From Mycobacterium sp. SM1 (GTDB lineage Bacteria > Actinomycetota > Actinomycetes > Mycobacteriales > Mycobacteriaceae), in contig NZ_JAFLNH010000003.1 in the NCBI RefSeq assembly GCF_018361265.1, positions 384,501 through 448,500 of the forward strand: a stretch of 64,000 nt of DNA, in the 5' to 3' direction. This document shows positions 17,826 through 26,615 of the stretch, piece by piece. A model generated the notes under the pieces. That model saw nothing but the letters and a program-made list of their open reading frames with translations. It was not told where the DNA came from and searched no databases. The position numbers and the translations under genes were made by a program. How positions within the stretch are numbered: position 1 is the first letter of the stretch; every line of letters starts with the position of its first letter.

Positions 17826-19115
17826 GTGTCCGCTGAGCTGAGCCACACCCCGGCCCTGCCGGGGGCCGCGATGTTGTGCGCTGCGGACATCGAGGCGGCG
17901 GCGAAGCGGATCGCGCCGGTCGTCACCCCCACGCCGCTGCAGCACTGCGAGCGATTGTCGGCGGCCACCGGAGCCACGATCTACCTCAAACGCGAAGATC
18001 TGCAAACCGTGCGCTCCTACAAGCTGCGCGGCGCCTACAACCTGCTGGTGCAATTGTCCGAGGAACAGGTCGCCGCGGGCGTGGTGTGCTCCTCGGCGGG
18101 CAACCACGCGCAGGGCTTCGCCTATGCGTGCCGCTTGCTGGGAATCCACGGCCGGGTTTACGTGCCGGCCAAGACACCCAAGCAGAAAAAGGAGCGCATC
18201 CGCTACCACGGCGGGGAGTTCATCGAGTTGATTGTGGGCGGGTCGACGTATGAGGTGGCGGCCGCGGCCGCCGTCGAGGATGTGGCCCGCACCGGTGCCA
18301 CGCTGGTTCCGCCGTATGACGATCTGCGCACCATCGCGGGTCAGGGCACCATTGCCGTCGAATTGCTCGATCAGCTCGGCGCCGAGCCCGACCTGGTGGT
18401 GGTCCCGGTGGGCGGCGGCGGCTGCGTGGCCGGCATCACCACCTACCTGGCCGAGCGCACGGCGAACACCGCGGTGCTGGGCGTGGAGCCGGCGGGGGCG
18501 GCGGCCATGATGGCCGCGCTGGCCGCCGGCGGGCCGGTGACCCTCGAGCACGTCGACCAGTTCGTCGACGGCGCCGCGGTGAGCCGGGCGGGGACGCTGA
18601 CGTATGCCGCGCTGGCCGCCGCCGGTGACATGGTGTCGATCATCGCCGTCGACGAGGGCGCGGTCTGCACCGCGATGCTCGACCTGTATCAGCACGAGGG
18701 GATCATCGCCGAGCCGGCGGGGGCGCTGTCGGTCGCCGGAGTGCTGGAGGCTGGCGTCGAGCCGGGCGCCACGGTGGTGTGCCTGATCTCCGGCGGCAAC
18801 AACGACGTCTCCCGCTACGGGGAGGTGCTGGAGCGTTCGCTGGTGCACCTCGGCCTTAAGCACTACTTCCTGGTCGATTTCCCGCAGGAGCCCGGCGCGC
18901 TGCGTCGGTTCCTCGACGAGGTGCTGGGACCCAACGACGACATCACGCTGTTCGAGTACGTCAAACGCAACAACCGGGAAACCGGCGAGGCCCTGGTCGG
19001 TATCGAGTTGGGGTCGGCCGCGGACCTCGACGGCCTGCTAGCCCGGATGCGGGGCACCGGGCTGCACATCGAGGTCCTCGAGCCAGGGTCGCCGGCCTAC
19101 CGCTATTTGCTGTAG
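17826..19115 (+). CDS. ilvA: Threonine dehydratase, biosynthetic
   Basis: PLP enzyme that deaminates threonine to 2-oxobutanoate, the first step of isoleucine synthesis. The 429-aa length equals that of the M. tuberculosis enzyme. The PLP lysine is Lys66 in VRSYKLRGAYN; the glycine-rich phosphate loop is VPVGGGGCVAG and the cofactor-stacking motif is SAGNHAQG. A single C-terminal ACT-like regulatory domain (about 335-429) contains HYFLVDFPQEPGALRRF and is the site for isoleucine feedback. The GTG start is supported by the matching N-terminus. Confidence 0.96.
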   Translation: MSAELSHTPALPGAAMLCAADIEAAAKRIAPVVTPTPLQHCERLSAATGATIYLKREDLQTVRSYKLRGAYNLLVQLSEEQVAAGVVCSSAGNHAQGFAYACRLLGIHGRVYVPAKTPKQKKERIRYHGGEFIELIVGGSTYEVAAAAAVEDVARTGATLVPPYDDLRTIAGQGTIAVELLDQLGAEPDLVVVPVGGGGCVAGITTYLAERTANTAVLGVEPAGAAAMMAALAAGGPVTLEHVDQFVDGAAVSRAGTLTYAALAAAGDMVSIIAVDEGAVCTAMLDLYQHEGIIAEPAGALSVAGVLEAGVEPGATVVCLISGGNNDVSRYGEVLERSLVHLGLKHYFLVDFPQEPGALRRFLDEVLGPNDDITLFEYVKRNNRETGEALVGIELGSAADLDGLLARMRGTGLHIEVLEPGSPAYRYLL

Positions 19116-19165
19116 CCGAGCTTTTCGGCGTTTGTGTCGCCGTTTGTGTCGCCCGTTTGTGTCGC
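19115..19165. repeat. Hairpin and triple 12-bp repeat between ilvA and treX
   Basis: GCCGA (19115-19119) and TCGGC (19125-19129) form a small hairpin with a GCTTT loop straight after the ilvA stop. Three copies of CGTTTGTGTCGC follow at 19129-19140, 19141-19152 and 19154-19165, the last offset by one extra C. The two genes converge here, so the hairpin may serve as a terminator; the repeats look like slippage. Nothing else is seen up to 19257. Confidence 0.6.
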
Positions 19166-19257
19166 CTGGGCCCCGGGTTGGGCGACTCCGCGGGTCGGAC
19201 CGGGGCTATCCGGCCGGTGGCCGTGGGCTAGCCGGCTGGTGGCGGAAGAGCCCGGCG

Positions 19258-21423
19258 TCAGGCGGTCTTGCGCAACACCAGCAGCGAGCGGGCCGGAACC
19301 ACGATGCTGTCGCCGGCTGCCACCACCAGGTCGCTGTCGCCGGCGGGGTCGGTGGTGTCCAGTTCCGCCGTCCACACCCGGGCGTAGTGGTCTTGCGGCG
19401 TAACGAATTTCACCGCCTGGTCATGGGCGTTGAAGCACAGCAGAAACGAGTCGTCGACGACCCGCTGGCCGCGCGCGTCCGGTGAGGGAATGGCGTCGCC
19501 GTTGAGGAACACGGCGATGCTCTTGCCGAACTGGCTGTCCCAGTCTTCGGGCGTCATCTCCCGGCCGGCCGGTGTCAACCAGGCGATATCGCGCACTTGC
19601 TCGCCCTTGCGGATCGGCGCCCCTTCGAAGAACCGCCGGCGGCGAAAGACCGGGTGGGCCTTACGCAGCGCCGTCACCTTGCGGGTAAAGGCCAGCAGAT
19701 CGGCATTCTTGTCGACCAACGACCAGTCCACCCAGGTTAATTCGGAGTCCTGGCAGTAGGCGTTGTTGTTGCCCAACTGGGTGCGCCCGATCTCGTCGCC
19801 GTGCGACATCATCGGGGTGCCCTGCGACACCATCAACGTGGCCAAGAAGTTCCGGATCTGCCGGCCGCGCAGCGCCAGAATGTCGGGGTCGTCGGTGGGG
19901 CCCTCCACACCGCAGTTCCAGGAGCGGTTATAGCTTTCCCCGTCGCGGTTGTCGTCGCCGTTGGCCTCGTTGTGTTTCTCGTTGTAGGACACCAGATCCG
20001 CCAGCGTGAACCCGTCATGGCAGGTGACGAAGTTGATGCTGGCGCTGGGGCGCCGGCCGGTCGCCTCGTAGAGATCCGACGATCCGGTGAGCCGGGACGC
20101 GAACTCCCCGAGGGTTGCGGGCTGGCCGCGCCAGTAGTCGCGCACCGTGTCGCGGTACTTCCCGTTCCATTCGGTCCACAAACCCGGGAAATTGCCGACC
20201 TGGTAGCCGCCTTCCCCGACATCCCACGGCTCGGCGATCAATTTGACCTGGCTGATCACCGGATCCTGCTGCACGATGTCAAAAAACGCGCTCAATCGGT
20301 CGACGTCGTGCAGCTCGCGGGCCAAGGTGGCGGCCAGATCGAAACGGAACCCGTCGACGTGCATCTCGAGCACCCAGTAGCGCAGCGAATCCATGATCAG
20401 CTGCAGGGTGTGCGGATTGCGGGCGTTGAGGCTGTTGCCGGTGCCGGTGAAGTCCTTGTAGAGCCGCGGGTCCTGGTCGTCGAGGCGATAGTAGGCGGCG
20501 TTGTCGATGCCGCGGAAATTGATTGTCGGACCCAGGTGGTTGCCTTCGGCGGTGTGGTTGTAGACCACGTCGAGGATGACCTCGATGCCCTCCTGGTGAA
20601 AGGTGCGGACCATGGCCTTGAATTCGCTCACCGAAGAGTGCCGGTTGGCCGCGTACTGGTTGTGCGGGGCGAAGAACCCGAAGGTGTTGTATCCCCAGTA
20701 GTTTCGGAGACCCTTTTGCAGCAGCCGGTAGTCGTGCATGAATTGGTGCACCGGCATCAGCTCGATGGCGGTGACGTTGAGCGACTTGAGGTAGTCGATG
20801 ATCACCGGGTGGGCCAGCCCGGCGTAGGTGCCGCGCAGCGGGGCGGGGATCCCGGGGTGTGCCTGGGTCATGCCCTTGACATGCGCCTCGTAGATGACCG
20901 TCTCGTGGTAGGGGATCCGCGGGGCGCGGTCGGACTGCCAGTCGAAAAACGGGTTGATCACCACGCTGGTCATGGTGTGGCCCAGCGAGTCGATCATCGG
21001 CAGGGTGGGGGAATCGGGGGCCGCCGTGTCGTAGGAGAACAGTGCCGGCCCGAAATCGAAATCGCCGTGAAACGCTTTCCCGTACGGGTCGAGCAGCAGC
21101 TTGCTGGGGTCGCAGCGGTGTCCGGCCGCCGGGTCGAAGGGCCCGTAGACCCGAAACCCGTACCGCTGGCCGGGAGTCACGGTCGGCAGATAGGCATGCC
21201 AGATATGTCCGTCGACCTCGTCGAGGCGGACCCGCGACTCGGTGCCGTCGTCGGCGATCAGGCAGAGCTCGACCTTCTCGGCGACCTCGGAGAACAACGC
21301 GAAGTTGGTGCCGCCGCCGTCGTAGGTGGCGCCGAGCGGATAGGCACTGCCGGGCCACACGGTGGGTGGCGCGACCGAGCCGGGCTCAGTGTCTGGCCGG
21401 GCAGCTGACTCGTTGGACGGCAT
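19258..21423 (-). CDS. treX: Glycogen debranching enzyme (isoamylase type)
   Basis: Hydrolyses alpha-1,6 branches in glycogen. The 721-aa protein has an N-terminal CBM48-like domain (GATYDGGGTNFALFSEVAEKV) and a GH13 barrel with all four regions: DVVYNHTAEG, DGFRFDLAATL (nucleophile Asp), LIAEPWDVG (acid Glu) and FVTCHDGFTL. The start is the ATG giving the length known for TreX. In M. tuberculosis treX heads the treX-treY-treZ operon that makes trehalose from glycogen. Here nothing of treY or treZ follows; ilvA comes at once. The enzyme alone still serves glycogen turnover. Confidence 0.94.
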   Translation of the reverse strand: MPSNESAARPDTEPGSVAPPTVWPGSAYPLGATYDGGGTNFALFSEVAEKVELCLIADDGTESRVRLDEVDGHIWHAYLPTVTPGQRYGFRVYGPFDPAAGHRCDPSKLLLDPYGKAFHGDFDFGPALFSYDTAAPDSPTLPMIDSLGHTMTSVVINPFFDWQSDRAPRIPYHETVIYEAHVKGMTQAHPGIPAPLRGTYAGLAHPVIIDYLKSLNVTAIELMPVHQFMHDYRLLQKGLRNYWGYNTFGFFAPHNQYAANRHSSVSEFKAMVRTFHQEGIEVILDVVYNHTAEGNHLGPTINFRGIDNAAYYRLDDQDPRLYKDFTGTGNSLNARNPHTLQLIMDSLRYWVLEMHVDGFRFDLAATLARELHDVDRLSAFFDIVQQDPVISQVKLIAEPWDVGEGGYQVGNFPGLWTEWNGKYRDTVRDYWRGQPATLGEFASRLTGSSDLYEATGRRPSASINFVTCHDGFTLADLVSYNEKHNEANGDDNRDGESYNRSWNCGVEGPTDDPDILALRGRQIRNFLATLMVSQGTPMMSHGDEIGRTQLGNNNAYCQDSELTWVDWSLVDKNADLLAFTRKVTALRKAHPVFRRRRFFEGAPIRKGEQVRDIAWLTPAGREMTPEDWDSQFGKSIAVFLNGDAIPSPDARGQRVVDDSFLLCFNAHDQAVKFVTPQDHYARVWTAELDTTDPAGDSDLVVAAGDSIVVPARSLLVLRKTA

Positions 21424-21460
21424 CACATCGAGGGTAGCCCCGACGGGTGCCCGGCGGGTG

Positions 21461-23632
21461 TCACCACCACCCGGTGGCCGCCGCGATCTGGCGGCCAAGC
21501 TCGGCGGCCAGGGTGCGCATGTAAGTCGCGGAGATGTGATGGGCGTCGTGGTAGATCAGCACGTTTCCCTCGACCGCACGGCAGACATCGGCGCGGCACA
21601 CCGCGTCGCTCATGTCCAGCGGCTTGAGCAGCGGGAACTGCCCGACGAAGTCGAGGGTGGGGTTGTGGTCGGAGAGCGCGTCGGACCGTTTGATCCCGCA
21701 CGATAACCCGTTGCCGCCCTTGGCCAGGCAGTCCGCGGGCACGAACGGTTGGCCGTCCTTGACCAGCCACGGGGTGTCCCGCATGGCGAGAATGGGAATG
21801 TTGTTGTCGGAGAACGCTTGCCAGATCCCGATGTACGTTCCCGGCATCACGTCGCCGGGCTTGATGTTCCACGGCCGGGTGGAGGTGGTGAACACGTAGT
21901 CCGGGTGGTCGGCGATGAGCTTGGCCATCGTCTTTTGCACCCACTCATGGCATTGCGGGTAGGGGGCGTTGTTGCCCATGATCAGCGGGACTTCCTCGGT
22001 GGACAACGGGCAGCCCATCTTCAGATACGTCACCACCTTGAAGTGGTGCAGGCGGCCGAGCAGGTCCAGGGCGGTCAGCCAGTGTTCGGCATGCGACCCG
22101 CCGGCCAGTGCGATGGTCCTGGTGGCGTCTTTGTCGCCGTAGGCGCAATTGATCAGCGCCGGGTTGTGCCAGTCGCTGATGCAGTTGTCTTTCGTCGACG
22201 GCGGCAGGTCGTTTTTGGCTTCCAGCACCGTGGGCCGCACCTGCAGGTTGGGCACCCGCACGTGGTTGACCAGCGCGCGCGCCCCCGGGTAGTCGCGGGC
22301 ATTGAGCCCGCTGAGTTCCTTGCCCTCGGCACGCTGAACGGTGACATGCTCACGCCAGGTGAAGGACGTCGCGGTCAAGGTGACGCCCAGCAGGGCCACC
22401 ACCGACCCCAGCACCATCGTCGGTCGCCGCAGCCGCCTCCGCCAGGGGACTGCCGCCACGGCCGGGGAGGCGGCCGGCACCCGATACCGCAGCGGGTCCT
22501 CGACGTGGCGCAGGGTCAGGTAGGCCAGCACCCCGGAGAGCAGCAGCACCGCCGTGCCCTCGATGAAGGTGGCACGCCGATGGCCGGTATAGGACAGCCA
22601 AAAGATGAGCAGCGGCCAGTGCCACAAATACAGCGAGTAGGCCATCGCCCCCAGCGTCACCAGCGGCGCGGCCGCCAGCAGCCGATTCGGCAGCGGCAGC
22701 CGCTCGCGGGTGCCGGGCACAGCCTGCCGGTTGGCCCCGGCCAAAATCATCAGCATCGTCGCCCCGACGGGCACCAGCGCCCACGGGCCGGGGAATTCGC
22801 GGACACCGTCGATGAGCGCCCCGCAGGACAGGATCGCCGCCAGCGCACCGGTGCCGATCAGCGTGCGCAGCCACATCGGCCAGCGGACGTAGGGGACCAA
22901 AGCGCCGACGAGCGCTCCCAGCAGCAACTCCCAGGCCCGCGCGAAGCTGTTGTAGTAGGCGGTTGCCTGGTTGGCCTGATGCGCAACGATCGCGTAGCCG
23001 AACGAGGCCAGCGTCAGGGTGCCCAGCAGCACCACGAAGAGGCTTCGCAGCCGGCGGCCCAGGCGCCGCCGCAGGACATAGGCGCTGCCGAAGACCAGGG
23101 CCAGGAACGCGATATAGAACTGGCCCTGCACCGACATCGACCAGATGTGCTGCAGCGGGCTGACCGCCTCGCTGGCCCGCAGGTAGTCGGCGACCGTGTG
23201 GGCCAGCTCCCAGTTCTGGTAGTAGCCCAGGCTGGCCAGGCTTTGGTCGGCGAAGGTTTCCCAGCGGGTCTGCGGTTGGACCAAGACGGTGAGCACCGCG
23301 CAGCCGGCCAGCACTACGACCAGGGCCGGAAGCAGCCGGCGGACCAGCCGGACCACCTCCGGCACGAGCGACAGCGACCCCCCTGGGTTAAGCGCGGCAC
23401 GAATGACCTTGCCACCGAAGAAAAAGCCGGACAGCGCCAGAAACACGTCCACGCCGCCAGACACCCTGCCGAACCAGACGTGGAACATGGCCACCAGCGC
23501 GATCGCGATGCCGCGCAGGCCGTCGAGATCGTGCCGGTAAAAACCCGACTTCCGCTTGCCCGTCACCGCCGCGGAGTCGAAAGCTGCGGCGGCCCGGGTG
23601 GGCGCCGAGGGGGTCGCAGACAGGCTCAGCAT
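21461..23632 (-). CDS. Membrane acyltransferase (AT3/OafA) fused to SGNH domain
   Basis: A 723-aa protein in the position of Rv1565c. The N-terminal AT3 part (about 30-390) has roughly ten membrane helices, starts with LDGLRGIAIALVAMFHVWFG and contains the family His and Arg. A further helix near 410 leads to an extracytoplasmic SGNH-like domain with GGSHAEH (Ser513) and DAHHIS (Asp696, His699) as the probable catalytic triad parts. Such fusions O-acetylate sugars in cell-wall polymers or glycolipids; the acceptor is unknown. It lies between treX and ripD on the same strand. Confidence 0.9.
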   Translation of the reverse strand: MLSLSATPSAPTRAAAAFDSAAVTGKRKSGFYRHDLDGLRGIAIALVAMFHVWFGRVSGGVDVFLALSGFFFGGKVIRAALNPGGSLSLVPEVVRLVRRLLPALVVVLAGCAVLTVLVQPQTRWETFADQSLASLGYYQNWELAHTVADYLRASEAVSPLQHIWSMSVQGQFYIAFLALVFGSAYVLRRRLGRRLRSLFVVLLGTLTLASFGYAIVAHQANQATAYYNSFARAWELLLGALVGALVPYVRWPMWLRTLIGTGALAAILSCGALIDGVREFPGPWALVPVGATMLMILAGANRQAVPGTRERLPLPNRLLAAAPLVTLGAMAYSLYLWHWPLLIFWLSYTGHRRATFIEGTAVLLLSGVLAYLTLRHVEDPLRYRVPAASPAVAAVPWRRRLRRPTMVLGSVVALLGVTLTATSFTWREHVTVQRAEGKELSGLNARDYPGARALVNHVRVPNLQVRPTVLEAKNDLPPSTKDNCISDWHNPALINCAYGDKDATRTIALAGGSHAEHWLTALDLLGRLHHFKVVTYLKMGCPLSTEEVPLIMGNNAPYPQCHEWVQKTMAKLIADHPDYVFTTSTRPWNIKPGDVMPGTYIGIWQAFSDNNIPILAMRDTPWLVKDGQPFVPADCLAKGGNGLSCGIKRSDALSDHNPTLDFVGQFPLLKPLDMSDAVCRADVCRAVEGNVLIYHDAHHISATYMRTLAAELGRQIAAATGWW

Positions 23633-23744
23633 CGCCAGACAATCTACCCAACCGGTGTCCGGGCCTACAGGACTCGCCGCCGGCGCGCGTTTGCCGCGGG
23701 GGCGCCGCCATCGAGCCCGCTAACTCGCCAGCGCGCGCCCCTCG

Positions 23745-24245
23745 TCAGCCGATTATCCGGGTCAGATACGGCGTCATCCCGGCGGTGCGCGCCGGCGAGA
23801 CCGTGACGGCGGGCTCGGTGGCCTCTATCATCTGGCCGTTTCCGAGGTACATCGCGACGCTTTGGCTGCCACCGGGGCCATAGCAGATCAGGTCGCCGGG
23901 GCGGGCCTGCGCGGGCGGGACCTTAACGCCTACGCTGCACTGCTGGCCCGAGGTTCGGGGCATCTTGATCCCGGCGCCGGCGAAGGCGTACTGGATTAGA
24001 CCCGAGGCGTCGAATCCGACGACGTTGGCATTCAGCCCGCTGCCCCGGGTGGGGCCCGCGGCGTTGCCGCCCCCGTAGACGTACGGCACCCCGCGCTGCG
24101 ATAGCGCGCGCTGGATCACATAGTTGATGGCCTGCTGGTTGCCGGCCGTCAGAACGCTCGGGTCGGCGTGCGCGCGGCCGGTTCCGGCCAGCGGCAGCGC
24201 CAGGGCGATCAGCAGGCCCAGGCCGATCGTGTAGGCGTGTCTCAT
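23745..24245 (-). CDS. ripD: NlpC/P60-domain protein with degenerate active site
   Basis: A 166-aa exported protein: signal peptide about 1-27 (cleavage after AHA), then one NlpC/P60 domain. The usual catalytic Cys in D-C-SG is Ala80 (GFDASGLIQYAF), and the His of the H-V-G motif is Ser129 (GGSQSVAMYLG). This matches RipD (Rv1566c) of M. tuberculosis, reported to bind peptidoglycan without cleaving it. The ATG follows GGAGGGG at close spacing. The upstream 250 nt hold G+C-rich repeats and a triple CACA element. The protein probably acts in the cell wall as a binding or scaffold factor. Confidence 0.92.
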   Translation of the reverse strand: MRHAYTIGLGLLIALALPLAGTGRAHADPSVLTAGNQQAINYVIQRALSQRGVPYVYGGGNAAGPTRGSGLNANVVGFDASGLIQYAFAGAGIKMPRTSGQQCSVGVKVPPAQARPGDLICYGPGGSQSVAMYLGNGQMIEATEPAVTVSPARTAGMTPYLTRIIG

Positions 24246-24496
24246 CAGGGTTCCCCTCCTTCGTGGCTCTCTTGTGGGCTGTCTTTGTGGCCCTCTGGTG
24301 GCCCCGCCGGTGGCCCCGGTGGGGCCCTTTAGGGGCCTGTGGTGGCCCCGCCGGTGGCCCTTCTGATGCGGTCCCCTTTGTGGGCCTTTGGTGGGTCTCA
24401 GCGCGCTGGCGTGGCCCCGGATCGCCGGTGGCATCCGGATTGGCGGCTTCGTGCGGGCCGATCACCCTCAACGGCGTCCGTGACGGCCGCCCGAAA
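24246..24496. repeat. Low-complexity GGTGGCCC-rich leader of ripD
   Basis: Between ripD and its candidate regulatory site lies G/C-biased, repetitive DNA. A 21-bp block beginning TGGTGGCCCCGCC occurs twice without mismatch (24296-24316 and 24340-24360), separated by a GGGGCCC/GGGGCC palindromic stretch. The ripD frame stays open through it, but the encoded stretch is low-complexity Gly/Pro/Arg/His and lacks a ribosome site at the far start, so I treat it as untranslated leader. Confidence 0.55.
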
Positions 24497-24523
24497 CTCA
24501 CAGCAGCCACAGTAGTCACACTA
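24497..24523 (-). promoter_or_regulatory. Three tandem 9-mers resembling MtrA sites upstream of ripD
   Basis: CTCACAGCA, GCCACAGTA and GTCACACTA follow each other with exact 9-bp periodicity. The response regulator MtrA of M. tuberculosis is reported to bind direct repeats of a 9-mer close to GTCACAGCG, and it controls cell-wall hydrolase genes such as ripA. The site lies about 250 bp upstream of ripD; TATTAG on the minus strand at 24526-24521 could be an overlapping -10. Regulation of ripD by MtrA is inference. Confidence 0.4.
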
Positions 24524-24661
24524 ATACCTTTAGCAACAATGACAACGCGCCGGTGGTGTGCCGGCAATCACCCGGGCGGCAGCGACGCGAAGCTTTGTCG
24601 TTACCGTGACCGGACGGTGACCGATCATCTGCGGCCGCGGGCCGTCTGCGGCCCGATCGCG

Positions 24662-24739
24662 GCCCGTGCCCCGGGAATGGGCGGTGCCCCGATCGCGGCC
24701 GGTGGCCCGATCTCAGCCCGTGCCCCGGGAACGGGCGGT
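24662..24739. repeat. Two 24-bp palindromic repeats with 54-bp period
   Basis: GCCCGTGCCCCGGGAAYGGGCGGT occurs at 24662-24685 and 24716-24739 with one difference (T or C at Y). GCCCGT and ACGGGC in the second copy form a hairpin around CCCCGGG. They lie beyond the end of the membrane-protein gene at 24789 (minus strand) and could serve as a terminator. The stretch 24524-24661 shows nothing clear. Confidence 0.5.
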
Positions 24740-24788
24740 CCTTTGCCTGGCGACGGGCGGGGATTGCGGATCGCGCCGCCGGCGGCGA

Positions 24789-25226
24789 TCAATGCCAGAA
24801 GCGCACGCTAAAGGCGGTTAGCGCGGAGCCGGCCAGTGCGCTGAGAAAGACCAGCGCGAGCGCTACCACCGGCCAGAAGGACATGTACCAGCCCTTGACG
24901 AGGGAGACGAACGGGCCGATGAGCGCCGCCGCGACCGCCGCCCCGAGACCGCCCCAAACCACCGGATAAATGTAGAAGTTGACGCCGTAGGGCACCGGTT
25001 CGCAGTCCTCACCCGTGCACACCTGCGCGAGGAAGCCAAAAAGCAGCGACACCCAGTCGGTCATCACGGCCGCCAGCGCGATCGCCGCCAGCATCGCGAG
25101 GGTGCCGATCACATCCCAGGGCGCCAGCCGCAGCCGTAGCACCCGAGGACGATCCCCGACGGCCCGCCCCGCGGATCGGGCGCTCTCACCGCGGGGCGGG
25201 CCGTCGGGCTGATGCGGCGCAGCCAT
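24789..25226 (-). CDS. Small integral membrane protein (Rv1567c-like)
   Basis: A 145-aa protein with three predicted membrane helices (about residues 39-68, 80-105 and 119-142) after a charged, Pro/Arg-rich N-terminus. A Cys-x4-Cys pair lies in the loop after the first helix (VCTGEDCEPV). No family function is recognised. Position between ripD and bioA on the minus strand matches Rv1567c. An ATG three codons upstream (25235) is an alternative start. It is divergent from bioA with an 84-bp gap that must hold both promoters. Confidence 0.75.
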   Translation of the reverse strand: MAAPHQPDGPPRGESARSAGRAVGDRPRVLRLRLAPWDVIGTLAMLAAIALAAVMTDWVSLLFGFLAQVCTGEDCEPVPYGVNFYIYPVVWGGLGAAVAAALIGPFVSLVKGWYMSFWPVVALALVFLSALAGSALTAFSVRFWH

Positions 25227-25310
25227 GTCGTCCAATGCTCCCCGACACCCGGTGTTTCTGCGACCCAGGGCGCGCCGGCCACAAGCGCGGGTGCTCTACC
25301 CTCGATCTTC

Positions 25311-26609
25311 ATGCCCGCGGTGACCTCTGGTTTAACCCCCGAGCAGATCAGCGCGATCGACGCCGCGCATCTGTGGCATCCCTACAGCACCATCGGCGCC
25401 GAAACCGTGCCCCCCGTGGTGGCTGTCGGCGCGCGCGGGGCGTGGCTGACGCTGATTCACGACGGCCGGCGAATCAACGCGCTGGACGCGATGAGCTCCT
25501 GGTGGACGGCGATTCACGGGCACGGGCACCCGGCCCTGGACGCCGCGCTGACCGCACAGCTGGCCACCATGAATCACGTCATGTTCGGCGGGCTGACCCA
25601 CGAGCCGGCCGCCCGGCTGGCGCAGTTGCTCGTCGACATCACCCCGGCGGATTTGCAGACCGTGTTTTTCAGCGACTCCGGATCGGTGGCGGTAGAGGTC
25701 GCGGTGAAGATGGCCCTGCAGTATTGGCGCAGCCGCGGCCAGCACCACAAACATCGGCTGATGACCTGGCGGGGCGGCTATCACGGTGACACCTTCACCC
25801 CGATGAGCATCTGCGACCCGGACGGCGGCATGCACGCGCTGTGGTCCGACATCCTGGCCGCGCAGGTCTTTGCCCCGCAGGTGCCCCGCGACTATGACCC
25901 GCACTACAGCGCGGCGTTCGAAGAGCAGCTGGCCGCGCACGCCGCCGAGCTGGCGGCGGTGGTCGTCGAACCCGTGGTGCAGGGAGCGGGCGGAATGCGC
26001 TTTCACGACCCGCGCTACCTTCGCGACCTGCGGGACATCTGCCGGCGCCATCAGGTGTTGCTGGTCTTCGACGAGATCGCGACCGGCTTCGGCCGCACCG
26101 GCGAGCTGTTCGCCGCCGACCACGCCGGGGTCAGCCCCGACATCATGTGCGTGGGCAAGGCGCTCACCGGGGGTTACCTGGGTCTGGCGGCCACCTTGTG
26201 CACCACCGAGATCGCGCACACCATCAGCTCGGCGGGCGCGCTGATGCACGGCCCCACCTTCATGGCCAACGCGCTGGCCTGCGCGGTGTCGGTGGCCAGC
26301 ATCGAGGTGCTGCTGCGCCAGGACTGGCGCTCGGTGGTCGCCGGGATCGGCGCCGGGCTGCGCGCCGGGCTGGCGCCGGCGCGGGCGCTGCCCGCGGTGA
26401 CCGATGTGCGGGTGTGCGGCGCCATCGGGGTCATCGAATGCGACCGCCCGGTCGACCTGGCGGTCGCCACCCCGGCGGCGCTGCAGCACGGCGTGTGGCT
26501 GCGCCCGTTTCGCAACCTGGTGTATGCGATGCCGCCGTTCATCTGCGGCCCGGGGGAGATCGCCCAGATCACCTCCGCGATGGTCGAGGTCGCGCGGCTC
26601 GTAGGCTGA
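25311..26609 (+). CDS. bioA: 7,8-diaminopelargonic acid aminotransferase
   Basis: PLP enzyme that converts KAPA to DAPA using SAM as amino donor, the second step of the biotin ring pathway. The 432-aa class III aminotransferase has the PLP lysine at Lys283 (VGKALTGGYLGLAAT), SDSGSVAVEVAVKMA for phosphate binding, and FDEIATGFGRTG with the ring-contacting Asp. The ATG start MPAVTSGLTPEQ fits the M. tuberculosis N-terminus; an upstream in-frame codon is unlikely. It heads the bioA-bioF-bioD cluster, with bioF 6 bp downstream. Confidence 0.97.
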   Translation: MPAVTSGLTPEQISAIDAAHLWHPYSTIGAETVPPVVAVGARGAWLTLIHDGRRINALDAMSSWWTAIHGHGHPALDAALTAQLATMNHVMFGGLTHEPAARLAQLLVDITPADLQTVFFSDSGSVAVEVAVKMALQYWRSRGQHHKHRLMTWRGGYHGDTFTPMSICDPDGGMHALWSDILAAQVFAPQVPRDYDPHYSAAFEEQLAAHAAELAAVVVEPVVQGAGGMRFHDPRYLRDLRDICRRHQVLLVFDEIATGFGRTGELFAADHAGVSPDIMCVGKALTGGYLGLAATLCTTEIAHTISSAGALMHGPTFMANALACAVSVASIEVLLRQDWRSVVAGIGAGLRAGLAPARALPAVTDVRVCGAIGVIECDRPVDLAVATPAALQHGVWLRPFRNLVYAMPPFICGPGEIAQITSAMVEVARLVG

Positions 26610-26615
26610 ACGCCG

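Noticed and set aside
21749..23806. 685-codon plus-strand frame opposite the acyltransferase gene
   Set aside because: Composition is Gln/Arg/His-rich shadow sequence; the minus strand encodes a clear AT3-SGNH protein.
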